The notes below the pieces were generated by a model. The model did no database searches, had not been told where the DNA came from, and worked only from the letters and a program-made list of their open reading frames with translations. From assembly GCA_034509495.1 (NCBI GenBank), contig CM067521.1:23773767-23837766 (forward strand): a stretch of 64,000 bases of DNA, given 5' to 3'. This DNA comes from Acestrorhynchus altus. Its lineage: Eukaryota > Chordata > Actinopteri > Characiformes > Acestrorhynchidae. Of this stretch, positions 12,395 through 25,499 are shown in pieces. Made by a program: the position numbers and the translations under genes. Numbering within the stretch: position 1 is the stretch's first letter; each line of letters begins with the position of its first letter.

Positions 12395-12640
12395 TTATTA
12401 ATGGGGGCAGCTGTAGCCCACATTTTAGAGAAGCAGACTTGGGACTGGTAGCCCAGGATCTGATCCCGAGTGCAGCGATTGCTCTCCAGGAGTTGGCTGC
12501 CAACTGGGTTTATGCTTTCACTGCCCCAATTACGTGTGTGTGTGTGTGTGTGTGTGTTCACTGTTGAGTTAAATACAGAGGTTGGATTCTGTTGTGCTGC
12601 TGTGCAGTCGGAGTAGCGTTCCTCACAGTCAAATTATACA
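12395..12640 (+). repeat. tRNA-derived SINE with (TG)n
   Basis: The head GGGGGCAGCTGTAGCCC and a degenerate box B (GATCTGATCCCGAG, about 12458-12471) are followed by a body and a (TG)n run at 12534-12556. The second half (TTGGATTCTGTTGTGCTGCTG, then TCCTCACAGTC) completes the element. Typical pol III SINE architecture in fish genomes. Confidence 0.5.
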
Positions 12641-12924
12641 CTCTTATAACAATATTTTTAAATGAACTAACAAACATTTTTCTAACAATCTTAAATCAAC
12701 AGTGTAACACCTAAAATAGTACCCAAAGTGATGCATGAAAGGGGAAAACAGTATAATAAACTGCTTTATGAACTCCTAGGAGAGAAGGAGTATGTTCATT
12801 AAATTCTATTTATGGAAATGAAGCCCTCAGAGGTCAAGAACTTCTGACTGATGACAGACAGGTGGTCAGATTGTAGGTGGGGGAGAGGTGTTGAAATTCA
12901 AGTTCGTTGAAATTAAACAGAGAT

Positions 12925-13245
12925 AAAAATACAAATGGCACCCAGCAATAAGCATATATGGGTCTGCACCTCCCCAATAACCTACAAGGCCAAAAATGGA
13001 CCAGCACCAGACATGATGGCCATGGTCAAAACTGGAGCTGTACCAACAGCCCTTCCAACTTCAAGTACAGCTCCGTTTGACCCACCGTCCCTCAAACTAC
13101 AAGGCAAACATGCATCCAGACTCTATTCTGTTCTGGCACCAAAATGATGGAACGAACTTCCCCTGGGGGTCCGAACAGCTGAGTCCCTCACTGTGTTGAG
13201 CCACAGACTGAAGACCATCTGTTTCAAGAGTATTTAACTCCATGA
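12925..13245 (+). mobile_element. LINE 3' end, + orientation (tail-to-tail partner)
   Basis: The + strand encodes TYKAKNGPAP, MMAMVKTGA, DPPSLKLQGKHASRL and VLAPK, the same C-terminal segment as the - strand LINE at 13367-14689, followed by a frame break and WNELPLGV. Only about the last 100 codons and part of the tail are present. It abuts the 3' end of the inverted copy that begins at about 13250. Confidence 0.8.
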
Positions 13246-13249
13246 AGAC

Positions 13250-15630
13250 TTGTTTACATTTGCATTTACATTTGTGGCATTTAGCAGACACCCTTATCCA
13301 GAGCGACTTACAAAAGTGCTTTGCTGTTTACTTAGAACATCCTTAGCTAGTAGATAAGGCTGGAATCTAGAGATCTAGAGTCTTCAGTCTGCATTTGAAG
13401 ACATTGAGGGACTCGGCTGTTCGGACTCCCGGGGGAAGTTCGTTCCACCATTTTGGTGCCAGAACAGAAAAGAGTCTGGATGCATGTTTACCTTGCATCC
13501 TGAGGGATGGTGGGTCAAGCCGAGCTGTACTTGAAGCTCGAGGGGCTCTTGGTGCAGCTCGAGTTTTGACCATTGCCATCATGTATGGAGGGGCTGGTCC
13601 ATTTTTGGCTTTGTAGGTCAGCATCAAGGTTTTGAATCTGATGCGGGCAGCTACAGGGAGCCAATGAAGGGAACGCAGCAGAGGAGTTACATGACTGAAT
13701 TTATGAACATTGAAGACGAGCCGCGCTGCTGCATTCTGGATGAGTTGCAATGGTCTGATGGTCCGCATAGGAAGGCCAGCCAATAGGGAGTTGCAGTAGT
13801 CTAGTCTTGAGATGACAAGAGACTGAACAAGTACCTGAGTGGCCTCTCTAGACAGAAAAGGTCGAATTCTCCTAATGTTGTAAAGGAGAAATCTGCAGGA
13901 CTGAGTCAGATTTGCAACATGAGCTGAGAATGATAACTGGTCATCCACTACTACACCAAGACTGCGTGCTTCAGCAGATGGAGTGACCAGTGAGTTCTCA
14001 AGGGAAATGGTAAGATCAGGATGAGGACCAGTGCTACCAGGAGTGAATAGCAGTTCGGTCTTGCTGGGGTTGAGTTTGAGGTGATGGGCTGCCATCCATG
14101 ATGAGACATCAGAGAGGCAAGCTGAGATCCGGGATGAGACCTGGGTGTCGGAGGGTGGGAAAGAGAGGATGAGTTGAGTGTCGTCAGCATAGCAATGGTA
14201 AGTAAAACCATGAGAAGATATTACTTTACCAAGAGAAGTAGTGTAGAGAGAAAAGAGAAGAGGACCAAGGACTGACCCTTGAGGAACACCGGTGGATAGT
14301 CTGCGTGGAGCTGATGTGGCTCCCTGCCATGTGACCTGGTAAGAACGCTCTTCCAGGTATGATGTAAACCATTGTAATGCAGAACCAGTGATTCCAAGGC
14401 TACCGAGGATTGACAGGAGGATCTTGTGATCTACTGTATCAAAGGCAGAGAGGTCGAGGAGAATTACAACAGAGGATAGTTTGGCTGATCTAGCAGCATG
14501 GAGTTTCTCAGTGACCGCAATGAGAGCAGTCTCTGTTGAGTGCCGGTTTGAAGCCAGATTGGTTTGAATCCTGTAGATTGTTTTGATTGAGAAAGAGAGA
14601 TAGCTGATTGTAGACAGATTGTTCGAGGATTTTTGAGAGGAAGGAGAGCAGTGATATTGGTCTATAATTGCTAATGTTTGAACCGTCAAGAGTTGGCTTT
14701 TTCAAAATTGGGACCACTCTGGCAGTTTTGAAAGTAGATGGAACATGACCAGATGAAAGAGAGCTGTTTATGATGAAGGTAATGAAAGGAAGAAGGTCAG
14801 TAGCAATAGTCTGGAATAGAGAGGAAGGGATAGGGTCAAGGGGACAGGTGGTTGGATTGTTGGATGTGAGAAGATGAAGGATGTCAGCTGTGGAAAGTGG
14901 AGAGAAAGAGGAAAGAGATGCAGGAGGAGAAGGGTGCCTGGTGGGAGGAGTAGAAGTTGGTGGAAGGGAGGGTGGGAAGGATTGGCAGATCTTATCAACC
15001 TTTTCTTCAAAGAAGGTGACAAAATCTTCTGGGGTGAGGGTGGTTGGAGCAGGGGGGGTAGGAGGGTTTAGGAGAGAAGAGAAGACAGAGAAGAGCTTAC
15101 GTGGATCAGATGCCGATGCTTCCAGTCTCTCCTTGTAAAAAGGATGATTTGGCAGTGGTTACTTCCACTGAAAATCGCGAAAGGAGAGCCCTGTAAGCAG
15201 CGAGATCGGATTCCTGTTGCGTTTTCCTCCACTTTCTTTCAGCTAATCTCAACTCTCTTCGGTTGTTGCGCAGAACCTCTGTCAACCACGGGGAAGGTCT
15301 GGAGGTTCTTGCAGGTCTTTGAGAGAGAGGACAGAGAAGGTTGACTGAAGAGGAGATGGATGAAAGGAAAGTGTTTGTCGCACTTTAAGGAATCAGGATG
15401 TGGAAGGGTTGTTAGAATAGTGGAGGTAAGAGAGGATGGGGAGAGAGTGTGGAGGTTACGATGAGGGGTGGAAGAAGTTGGGGGGACAACATGTGGAAAA
15501 GAGGGGAGGGAGAGCATGAAGGACATGAGGTGATAGTCAGAAAGGTCAAGGGGAGTAACTGTCAGATCCAAGGCAGGGACAGGTCTGCTAAAGATTAGAT
15601 CCAATGCGTTGCCTGCCCTGTGCGTTGGAC
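13250..15630 (-). mobile_element. LINE (L2-clade-like) relic, - strand
   Basis: The longest ORF (13367-14689, 440 codons) is a reverse transcriptase. Block A reads LLDLSAFDTVDH (about residues 77-88; one Ala of the usual SAAFD is missing), then GVPQGSVLGPLLF (about 134-146), the catalytic YADD (167-170), and C-terminal LDYCNSLLAGLP, NAAARLVFN and WWNELPPGVR. Upstream frames give the RT start (PILKKPTLD then SNYRPIS, 14508-14717) and the end of an endonuclease domain (SRPVPALDLTVTPLDLSDYH, 15239-15604). Frameshifts separate the parts and the 5' end is lost near 15630. The 3' tail contains GGCATTTAGCAGACACCC at 13275 (+ strand), a well-known fish LINE/SINE tail. Inactive. Confidence 0.9.
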
Positions 15631-15739
15631 CAGACTGGTTTGTTGTTATTGCTATTGTTGGTTGTTATTCCTCAATTTGCCATTTGTTTTTCGACAGGAT
15701 CTAAATGAGAGGAATCTCTGGATTCTAGCCTCGTCTACT

Positions 15740-15842
15740 AGCTAAGGATATTTTCTGAGTGAACAGCAAAGCACATCCACAGTGAATTTAAGTCACTCTG
15801 GAAGAGGGCGTCTGCTCAATGCCATAAATATAAATGTATAAC
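15740..15842 (+). repeat. SINE/LINE tail, + orientation
   Basis: CACTCTGGAAGAGGGCGTCTGC, then CCATAAATATAAATGTA is the common fish tail (CGTCTGCTAAATGCC then ATAAATGTAAATG). It is the same tail found in the opposite orientation at 13253-13310, so the LINE body is flanked by inverted tails. Confidence 0.6.
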
Positions 15843-16794
15843 CCACATCACTAGTGCCAACATAGAGGCAGAATCCTTTATTGTCCAATCGGAATATTCA
15901 TGTAATTTTGTAATATCAGTAACACAGTGTGACAGTGGACTTCAGGGGTCAAGAGGTGGCCTTCTACTGAGCCCGGATGCAGTTTCTCAGCAGGGTCACA
16001 TGATTTCTTGCCAAAATGTGAGAAGGTTAAGTGTGAAGAAACTGATTTGGATTTATGTCTCTTTTTCACACCATTAAAGACAAACGCCTCCTCCCAATTT
16101 GCCCACAGACTCAATAACCCAGTGGTGTTTGCCATTAGTGAGATAAACTGTCCATTAATGCACTGTCCATTATGGGAAAATTGACAGCATGCATGTGTTG
16201 CCTCCCTTATCTCATTGCTGACCATTAGCTTCCACTGCGGCCAAATAGACAAACACTGTGTGTAAATCAAGGCATCAACACTTAACAGGTCACAGCACTG
16301 ACACATCTGCTCTACCAGTTAATAATTAAGACCATCAGTGTGGTCAGATTTGGTCAAGGGAGTAAATCTGCCATCGAGGAGCAGAGATGCTATTTGCTTT
16401 GGAATCATGTGTAGAATGTAGATCAGGGGTTTCAGCTCATTTAGAATTAATACCCATCTTTAGACAAAGTGAAGATCTGACCCGGTACAAAGTAAGATAA
16501 ACAATCTATTTAATTTGTCACTGGAATGCAAACACCTTGTATCTCCGCTTTGTGTATCAGTTTTTCACCACAAGTCTTTATTTTAATTTTGGCAGCTCGA
16601 ACCACATATAGGACATCCATGTGTAACTGTTTCTATTGCATGTTTGTTTCTTTATAAACTTCCTTATAATGACACATTCCATATAAATTTCCCTTTTAAA
16701 TGAAGTTTAATCCAGCTTGGAATGTAAAGCCAGTAATCCAGCTTGGAAAACTGCTAAAATTAATTTATTTCCAATTGAATTAAATCTTCCAGTG
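15843..16794. other. Intergenic, nothing supported
   Basis: A 142-codon - strand ORF (15878-16306) is open but has no recognisable domain or start context, and no splice model extends it. I treat it as chance. Confidence 0.35.
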
Positions 16795-17275
16795 CATGTT
16801 TTCTGCTCTGTCCACGTGTACATGATCAACCTGCATACAGACTCTGACTGATAAGAGAGAGGGGGCGGGGCTGATGCTCAACCTGCATACAGACTCTGAC
16901 TGATCAGAGAGAGGGGGCGGGGCTGATGCTCAACCTGCATACAGACGCTGGCTGATCAGAGACATATGTCAAGTATTATGAAGAACTTTATATCCTTGTC
17001 AATTCTTATCATTAACTACAAATGTCTCCAATATTATTCTAAAGCATATTCAGCTCAAAAACACTCAGGATATCCTACCACACCATTCCTTACACCTTGT
17101 CTTGTTTTTGTAAAGTGTTTAGTCCTTATAAGCAACCTTTGTTAAAAAATATTTGCCAATATTTACATCACAAATAAAGGGATGTTTTCCTGAAAATATT
17201 ATTTGGCATATGTGTCTCTTATAAAACTCCTTTTCAAAGCACAAAAACATCCCACAAAATTAACCTGGACTGTGT
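16795..17275 (-). repeat. Composite repeat with GC-box array (copy D, inverted)
   Basis: This reads in reverse complement. It begins (on +) with TTTCTGCTCTGTCCACGTG, then two GC-box units with GGGGGCGGGGCTGATG, and ends with AAAACATCCCACAAAATTAACC at 17245. The module order is the exact mirror of copies at 5960 and 19595. Confidence 0.75.
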
Positions 17276-17880
17276 TTAATAGAAAGAAATTCTTTAAACA
17301 TACCATCTAAGGCAATATTTGTGTGCCTTTTAATCTATAAATCATTCCGTTTAAATGGATAATGTTTCCTTTGAATTTAGGATTGAACTTTAACTTCTTA
17401 GTTATAACAAAGATCTGCAACACAGACCCAAAACAGGGTCTCTGTATTAAATCAACTTTTGAAATAATAAACCTGCTGGTAAGATCTGATAAATGTTGTC
17501 CCACTTAAAAGCTCTGGAATAAGTTTCCTATTTAATACTTCACTGGAATAATCAGTGCAGATAAGGTTTCGGCAAAGCCACTGCAGAAAACTTTGAGCAA
17601 TAATGGAGACATGCAGCGGTCTGGACTGCGTCCACCATGATGGCTTTTTTTTTCACTGGCACAACAGTGTCAGCTTTATAAATGAGGCTGGAAAAATAAA
17701 AATTGAGAACAAATTTGAAATGAAGGTGCAACAATTGTTCTTTGACTGATACCACAGAAAAAACACTTTTGGTTCTGTACAGAACCTTGTTTGTAAAAGA
17801 CACGTGTGAAAGTGAAGAACCTTGACTTGTGAAAGTTCTTTACTATTTTAAATGTTCTTTACTTACATCTTGATTTTCTT
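17276..17880. other. Intergenic, nothing supported
   Basis: AT-rich sequence. Two short - strand ORFs (17307-17504, 17552-17803) are unsupported. Confidence 0.35.
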
Positions 17881-17884
17881 TAAC

Positions 17885-18935
<1,051 letters not shown>

Positions 18936-19594
18936 AGAAAAATGTAAGATTATTTTAGTTGTGATATAAAGTTAATGTAGAATTAGTTTCCTTAGAAATG
19001 GTGCCGTACAGTAAAGTTACTGAATGTGTGTTACCCGTGTGTACAGTGGAAGGCTGTTGTGCCCAAACTGTGAGACCCAATGAATTGCTTTAGATTAAAG
19101 CGTATTAAGTTTGAGCTTCAGAATTATGTTTATTTATAGAAAATATCATATTGTCTCATTTTTTCAAAGTGCACTGCCTCTATTGTTTAGAAGCTGTCAT
19201 TTGTAAAGACAGTGGAGTTCCACGAAGGCCCAAACTCTAAACCTTTAGATTGATATCTTCTCCTGCCCGACAGCTTCATAATTAAAGATGCCCAGTGATT
19301 GATGGGATCATTTAAGCCAGCAGATTCTGAATGTGGATGAAAAAATCTCATATCAGACTCTTCATTGGTCCGGTTATGATACTCTTGACACAAATGGGAA
19401 TGCTTAAATAGATTTCCTTTTACATGGAATTAATAAAAACGTTTACCCTTTTGACATCAATAAAGGTTAAACAAACCTTTTCACAATATTGTCCTGATAT
19501 TTTTTATATCATGCATTGGTATTCTTGCACAGGCCATGTTGATGTTTGTTTAATGTTTTTGAAAGTGTAACTGCATTAAAACGGTGTAACTTTT
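18936..19594. other. Intergenic, nothing supported
   Basis: No gene or repeat recognised; the short - strand ORF at 19187-19393 lacks support. Confidence 0.35.
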
Positions 19595-20425
19595 AAAACT
19601 TCAGGTTAATTTTGTGGGAAGTTTTTGTAGTTTTGAATTGCTTTTATTCACCAACATATGAGAAATATATTTATAGAAGATGGTCAGATTTTCAGGAGAC
19701 CCCACACAACTCGTGTCTTCATTTGAGATTTAAACATGAACAGAATTTAGATGTTTGTAGAAATGTACTTGTGTCTTTTGCTAATAAGGAATAAAAACAC
19801 TTTATATCATAGAAATCCTGTTGGAAATTGAACATCCAGAGTCTTTTTAAGCTGAAAATGTAATAATTTTTGATGAATTATTTGTAACCATATTGACAAT
19901 GAAGTTTACAATGATAAGTTGTTCAAAAATAATGACAAAAAAACAACATGTTAAATATCCTTTATTATTTTTCTTATTTATGTATGTATCAGTATTATCC
20001 CTTCTCAGGACTTTTATTCTGAAATTTGATAGAAAGTAAACAGCCCCTGCCTTCTCATTTTCCTCTGTAAGCCAATAACTGACTCAGTCATATCAGCCCT
20101 GCCCCTTCTCTCTGATCAGTCAGAGTCTGTATGCAGGTTGATCATCAGCCCCGCCCCCTCTCTCTGATCAGTCAGAGTCTGTGTGCAGGTTGATCATCAG
20201 CCCCGCCCCCTCTCTCTGATCAGTCAGAGTCTGTATGCAGGTTGATCATGTTCACGTGGACAGAGCAGTAAACATGCACTGGAAGCTCCTTTGGCATTTA
20301 AATCAGCTGGAAACCAGTGAATTTTAGCTGGATTATTTTAAGTCTTATAGTTTCTGATGATATGATTATATATATCATGTCTGTAGGTTATTCTGATCAC
20401 GAGTTATGAAGAAAACAGTCTAAAT
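19595..20425 (+). repeat. Composite repeat with GC-box array (copy F, most complete)
   Basis: 5' module (TTAATTTTGTGGGAAGTTTTT at 19604, CTTTTATTCACCAACA), AT-rich middle (TCTTCATTTGAGATTTAAAC, CCTGTTGGAAATTGAACATCC), then ACTTTTATTCTGAAATTTGA. Three GC-box units follow at about 20098, 20150 and 20202, the CACGTG-containing end (GTTCACGTGGACAGAGCAG) and a 3' part with ATCATGTCTGTAGGTTATTC. A good reference copy for the family. Confidence 0.75.
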
Positions 20426-21170
20426 TGTTTGTCTGAATCTGAGATCCACACTTTGTAGGCAAACAACTTCTGTAATATTCCTCATCCTGACTCAAAAGTC
20501 AAAAGGAATGGGGTTGGCTGTATGTCAGCCAGAAGTGGTCAAATGCCAAATCAATACGTAATACAATTTGAAGGTTTGGTCATCTGTTAACATTCACCTG
20601 GCATAGAGGACAGTGGGTTCAATGGAAGCACTGACCTTGGCCAATGCCAGCCCAACTGTGGGATGAAGTCTGAGCTGGAATGAAATGTCAAGGCTGATCA
20701 TTTACTGCTTTCCCAAGTGATCAGTGAGCTTGACGGGAAGAGGTGAGGTGATTGTCTACAGGATGAGCACGGCTGGCTGGTGAATGCTGCTTCAGACGGC
20801 GAGGCAGCCTGCTTGCTGCTTAAGTGGATTTAATCTGTGGTCCATTTTCAGAGGAAAGATCTTGACAAAGGTCTGGAAGGGAAAAAAAGGTAAAACACTC
20901 TTCATCTCTGAGGTGGAACGTGCAGGCTTTCTTCTCCTGGAAAGAGGTGAAAGTCAGTGCCTTTGGTGGAGTTATGAACTTTGGGATGAGGAACATTCCT
21001 GACATTCCTCCTCCTCCTCCTTCTCCTCCTCCCAATCTAATGGCTTTTAATTGCCATCCCTACCTTCTTTACTTCACCATGATGAAGTTGTGCTGTCACA
21101 TCCCTTTAAGCTCTGCTTGTGGTAGAAGGCCAGACAGGAGGTGGCAGAGTTAGCCTACATATATACATAG
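20426..21170. other. Intergenic, nothing supported
   Basis: ORFs on both strands at 20784-21153 overlap over a (TCC)n run at about 21007-21030. No gene is supported. Confidence 0.35.
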
Positions 21171-21171
21171 A

Positions 21172-21495
21172 TCAACCATAACATTATGACCACCTCCTTG
21201 TTTCTTCATTCACTGTCTATTTTATCAGCTTTGTGGTTCTATAATTCCAGACTGTGGTTCATCTGTTTCTCTACGTCATTTACTCTCCTGCTTGATCTTC
21301 AATGCTCAGGACCCCACAGGACCACCACAATCCCTGTGGTTGAAAGGTTGAAATATGCAAATGAGCTCTGCTCTGACTGGCTGCTCTGTATTTTTGTGCT
21401 CCATTTAAAATTCCAAGCGGAGTCTCGCCGCAGGAGTTTGAGTGGGTGAGGCTTTATGCTGAATAGGTGGTCAGAATGTTGTGGTTGAGTCAGTT
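21172..21495. repeat. Palindromic MITE-like element, with both termini
   Basis: The left end ATCAACCATAACATTATGACC (21173) is matched by an inverted right end (GGTGGTCAGAATGTTGTGG, about 21469-21487). Internal phrases CAGGACCCCACAGGACCACC and CAGACTGTGGTTCATCTG match other copies. The middle is replaced by a different sequence (GAGCTCTGCTCTGACTGGCTG), so this is a deleted or gene-converted variant. Confidence 0.7.
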
Positions 21496-21544
21496 TCAGA
21501 CGGTCATCGTGCTGTGATGTGATCTCTTGATTAACATAATGTAT

Positions 21545-21835
21545 GTACGCTACTGGTCAAAAGTTTTAGAACCCATATTGTAAATGTTCTCCACTTGTAA
21601 ATTATTTTCAGGACACTGGGACAGTGTTGTCACCATGGTGATCACACTCACTTCAACAATCCAGAGCAAACCGAACTATGTCTGAGGTTTAAATAGGACC
21701 AGCTCCTCCAAAGTCCCCTCTAATGGTGGTCTAATCATGCAGCTGATGTTCTGCTCCTGATTCTAATTTGAGGTATTTTAATTATTAAAGTGTGGGAGTG
21801 TCCAAGCTTTTCACTTGACTTTACTTGTATACGAC
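21545..21835 (-). mobile_element. Tc1-like relic
   Basis: It starts with ACTGGTCAAAAGTTTTAGAAC, a typical fish Tc1 terminal sequence. It contains TAAATGTTCTCCACTTGTAAA plus GACACTGGGAC, also found in the Tc1 relic at 62000-62045. Almost all transposase sequence is gone. Confidence 0.6.
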
Positions 21836-22374
21836 ACTTTAATCTCAACCAAATGAAAGTTATATCTAAATCTAAATATGAATGAAATGGTCCAAAATGA
21901 CCTTCAGAACTGGATCTAATGACAGATTAATACTCTGTTTGGTATGAAGCACAAACATGATTATTTTCCTCTCATTTAAAATGTCACATTGCGCCCTTAT
22001 CTTTGCCCATCATCTCTCATTATCATTAATATTCCATCATGAAGTGGCTGCATCCTGCAGTCCAAATGGCTAAATGGTGTTTGCAATGCTTCTCCAGCAG
22101 GAAAAGACCTTCCAGCAATGTTAAGCCAGTGGCGTTTAAACCCATCGATTCGTCCAGCCTGTGACTTTGGGTGCTGAAACATGGTGTGCAGTCGCTGAGT
22201 GGGGTCACCAACTTTAAACCCCTCTCTGATTGAAGAATTCGTCCCAGCACAGTGAAGGATCAGAGAGTGTGGAGGGATGGGGAAGGAATTTCAGACCTCC
22301 ATTAGTTGCATCAGACATATTTAATTCCCGCAGACATTCCAAGCAATATTTGAGTTGGAAAATGGATTTGACTG
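21836..22374. other. Intergenic, nothing supported
   Basis: Two overlapping - strand ORFs in different frames (21997-22250) have no recognisable content. Confidence 0.35.
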
Positions 22375-22960
22375 GTAGAGGATCTACTCTGCATACGTTA
22401 CCCTCCTCCTTTCACCCTGATCTTCAATGATCAGGACCCCACAGGGCCACCACAGAGCAGATATTATGTGCGTGGTGGGTCATTCTCAGCACTGCAGTCA
22501 CACTGACATGGGGGTGGTGTCCACTCACTGTCCACTCTATTAGACACTCCTACCGAGTGTCTCCACCTTGTAGATGTAAAGTCAGAGACAGATGCTGTCG
22601 GATGGATATTTCTGGTTGGTGGGCTGTTTTCAGTCCAGCAGTGACACTGAAGGGTTTAAACACTCCAGCAGCACTGCTGTGTCTGATCCACTCGTACCAG
22701 CAACACACACTAACACACCGCCACCATGTCAGTGTGACTGCAGTGCTGAGAATGACCCATCACCCACATCATAGCTGCTCTGTGGTGGTCCTGTGGGGTC
22801 CTGATCATTGAAGATCAGGGTGAACAAAGGCAAACAAAGTAGGGAAACAAATGTATGCAGTCTGGAATTATAGATCTATAATTATAGTTGTCCTGTATGG
22901 TCAGTGAAGTTGATAAAATGGACAGTGAGTGTAGAAATAAGATGATCAGTGTATATAAGT
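22375..22960. repeat. Palindromic MITE-like element, both arms
   Basis: The left arm begins with CTCCTCCTTTCACCCTGATC and TTCAATGATCAGGACCCCAC. The right arm ends with GGTCCTGATCATTGAAGATC and GGTCAGTGAAGTTG. The arms are largely reverse complements. The 84-codon ORF (22557-22811) ending VVVLWGPDH is a product of the arm sequence. Confidence 0.8.
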
Positions 22961-23754
22961 ACAGGAACCCAGTTGTTACTGTTGTCTATAGTATAATTTC
23001 ACTCTGAAATAAATAATAGTTCAACATTGAAGCCACTGGGACCCATATATAGAAATCCTCCTACCAGGTTCATCCAAACCTCATTCTGACATCTGATGGA
23101 TCTCTGGTGACAGAACCATGCATTTCTGAGCAGAGATGTTCTGGTTGTGTGCACTGATCTACTGAATAAACATGAACACTTGCCTTGACCTGTTGACTTG
23201 AGGATAACTCTCAGATTTCAGAGCATGCATCGAGGCCTCTATCCTGCAGACACTGATAACGCCACAGGTGCTGGCAATGCAAGCTCCATATCTCCAGTAC
23301 ATTAATGCACACTTGGGCTCTTGCTGGAGTGCGATTGTATCAGCTTCCTGGGTTTCCGTTTTCACCCCAGCCAGGCTTATTTCACACCATCTTATAAAAA
23401 TCACTGACAATCTCCAGTAATCTCCAACTGCGGATATATATGGTGATGCTCAGCAACAGCGAGAGGACAGTTTTCATTCCTGGCATGCTTACATATAAGA
23501 AATATCATAACTCCAGGGTGGTAATGGAGGGAAAGATGGAGACAAGTAATGCACATAATGAACGTGTACTATAATAAACATTAACCGTGCAACACATTGT
23601 AGAGCTTCTAAGCCAACTACGAAAGTGACAACACTACTGTGATGAACTCTGATATTAGGAAAAGCTGAAATTCCCTTGGGGTTTTTCGCCCCTACTAATT
23701 CAGATGTGCCAATTACCCATCCCCCTAAGTAGCCTCCCACATTACATGCCCTGG
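22961..23754. other. Intergenic, nothing supported
   Basis: No recognised repeat or gene. - strand ORFs at 23159-23410 and 23489-23740 have no domain. Confidence 0.35.
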
Positions 23755-24035
23755 TCTCACTGCTAGGGGGCAGAGATCATCCACGTTTCCTCTGAGTCAT
23801 GTGACGATAGCCTACCGCCTCTTTTCGAACTGCTGCCGTTTGCGTCGTTGCCGGGCAGCCATCACGATTGGAGGACAACGCCGGATCCCCGGATCTGACG
23901 CAATGGCAACAGATGCCTGTGTCGACCAGCAGCACACTTGTGAGATGTGGGAAGAGCGCCATCTACCCACCCCCCGAGGGAGACCAAGCCAATTTCTCTC
24001 CCTCTGGACCCCAGCTGCCGATGGTGAGCAGCATG
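23755..24035 (+). repeat. CpG-rich dispersed repeat, class unresolved
   Basis: The stretch CTGCCGTTTGCGTCGTTGCC, GGGCAGCCATCACG and CTCCCTCTGGACCCCAGCTG looks like a dispersed teleost repeat that I remember in multi-copy form. I cannot place its class. It is much more CpG-rich than its surroundings. ORFs on both strands overlap here. Confidence 0.35.
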
Positions 24036-24580
24036 ACCCTAGACCTATGATCTATCTCAATGGCTTGAATCAGAAATCAGCATCTCCATTAACTTGTCAG
24101 CAGATGGTTCTAAAATCTGGTAGATCCTACATTGACTCTGGACTTGATAAAACACAGTGGACCAACAGCAGCAAATGACACGGCCTCCTAATCCATCATC
24201 AACTGCGGGATTTCCAACACCTCGGATTCTGAGCCTCTCCAAACTTTCGTCTGAAAAGAGGAATTTGGAACTCTGAACAAGACGGTTCTGATGCTGTCTC
24301 TGCTTCACGAGGGGCTTGATGTTAGGAATTCTGCAGTTGGGGCCCCTTTCTTGGAGATGTCTGTGTGTGGTGTCTTCTGATGCACTGACCTCAGCCTCAG
24401 TCCTCTCCTTTTCCTGACTATGACTATGACCAGGCTGTGGTCATCCCTGTTGCTCATGCACCTTTTTCCCACCACATTTCCCTTTCCAGTCAACTTTCCG
24501 TCTGAGAACAGCCAGTCTTTTCAACAATGACCTTCTGGGAATAAGTATCTTTATGGAGGGTGTGGAGGATCATCTTTTGG
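24036..24580. repeat. Probable DNA-transposon-derived sequence
   Basis: Contains GTGGACCAACAGCAGCAAATG, then CACGGCCTCCTAATCCATCA and TTCGTCTGAAAAGAGGAATTTG, which resemble the non-coding half of Tc1-type repeats common in fish. No conserved transposase core is left, so the class is uncertain. Confidence 0.35.
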
Positions 24581-24636
24581 AGAACTGTAAGGTCATACCT
24601 TATTATTCATGTTTGTGTGTGTGTGTGTTTATGTCT

Positions 24637-24722
24637 ACAGTCTGTAATTACAGAACTACAAAGAGCTCCAGTATGGTCAGAGGAGCTGATAGAATGTACC
24701 GTGAATGTTGTGGTTGATCATT
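24637..24722 (+). repeat. Palindromic MITE-like element, terminal fragment
   Basis: Only the right end survives: CTACAGTCTGTAATTACAG, AGTATGGTCAGAGGAGCTGA and TGTTGTGGTTGATC, matching the ends of copies at 21172 and 52440. Confidence 0.6.
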
Positions 24723-25499
24723 GAACTTTTTCTTGATGCTCCTTCTCAGTCTACAGCAATACCCCCGTAATTTGTGCTGAAGTTATGAAGATTTTCTGCA
24801 GAAAGACTGAACGTGAGTCTCCTGACAGATATAATAAAAATAGACTGGTGGCACTGAACACTGAAACACCTGACATTGAATTTGCTTATCATATAGTCGA
24901 TGTTTAATTTCTGTTAAACGCAGATTTTCAGGTTTTCATGACAAAATAAATATATAACCTCATAATGAAGACTGATGGTCTCTGCCCACGTTCCCAAATC
25001 CAAGTCTTTAAAAAACACATTACCATAATCCAGTAAACCTAAGCCACTCTGACCATGAGAGCTGCCCAAATTCATGTTCTAAAACATGTGAACACTGTAA
25101 TCAGTGATTCATATCCGGTACAACCTCTGATAGAGGTTTTCTAGGAAAGAGAAGAAAAAGGGGGGGATCACTGCACGTCATAGAGATTCATATGTAATTG
25201 CTCAAAAGTCGGCCAAAATATTTATTCAGACAAACTAAGATACGATCTGGCACATATCCCAGCGCTGCTCTTCTGAACAATTATCTTCTAATATTAAAAG
25301 CTCTGAACGCTGGAGAGGAAATTGATTACAATCCAAAGCTAATCAGCACATGATTGGCTCTGCAGTGGCATTTAATGGGAACATACACAATAAGCATGCA
25401 AATGAGAAGAAGATGAACGGTGTCTGGAAACGTGGTGATACTGAATTCAAGCTTAACCATTTCATTCTTGAATTAAGCAGTTTCTCCTGCTGTTCCTCT
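24723..25499. other. Intergenic, nothing supported
   Basis: AT-rich sequence without a supported gene; a short poly-G run at about 25159 is the only low-complexity feature. Confidence 0.35.

Noticed and set aside
15878..16306. 142-codon - strand ORF
   Set aside because: No domain or neighbours that support it; could be chance in this composition.
22557..22811. Possible small gene family ending VVVLWGPDH (also 6543-6842 and 52545-52805)
   Set aside because: All members lie in copies of the palindromic element and the arms are open on both strands.
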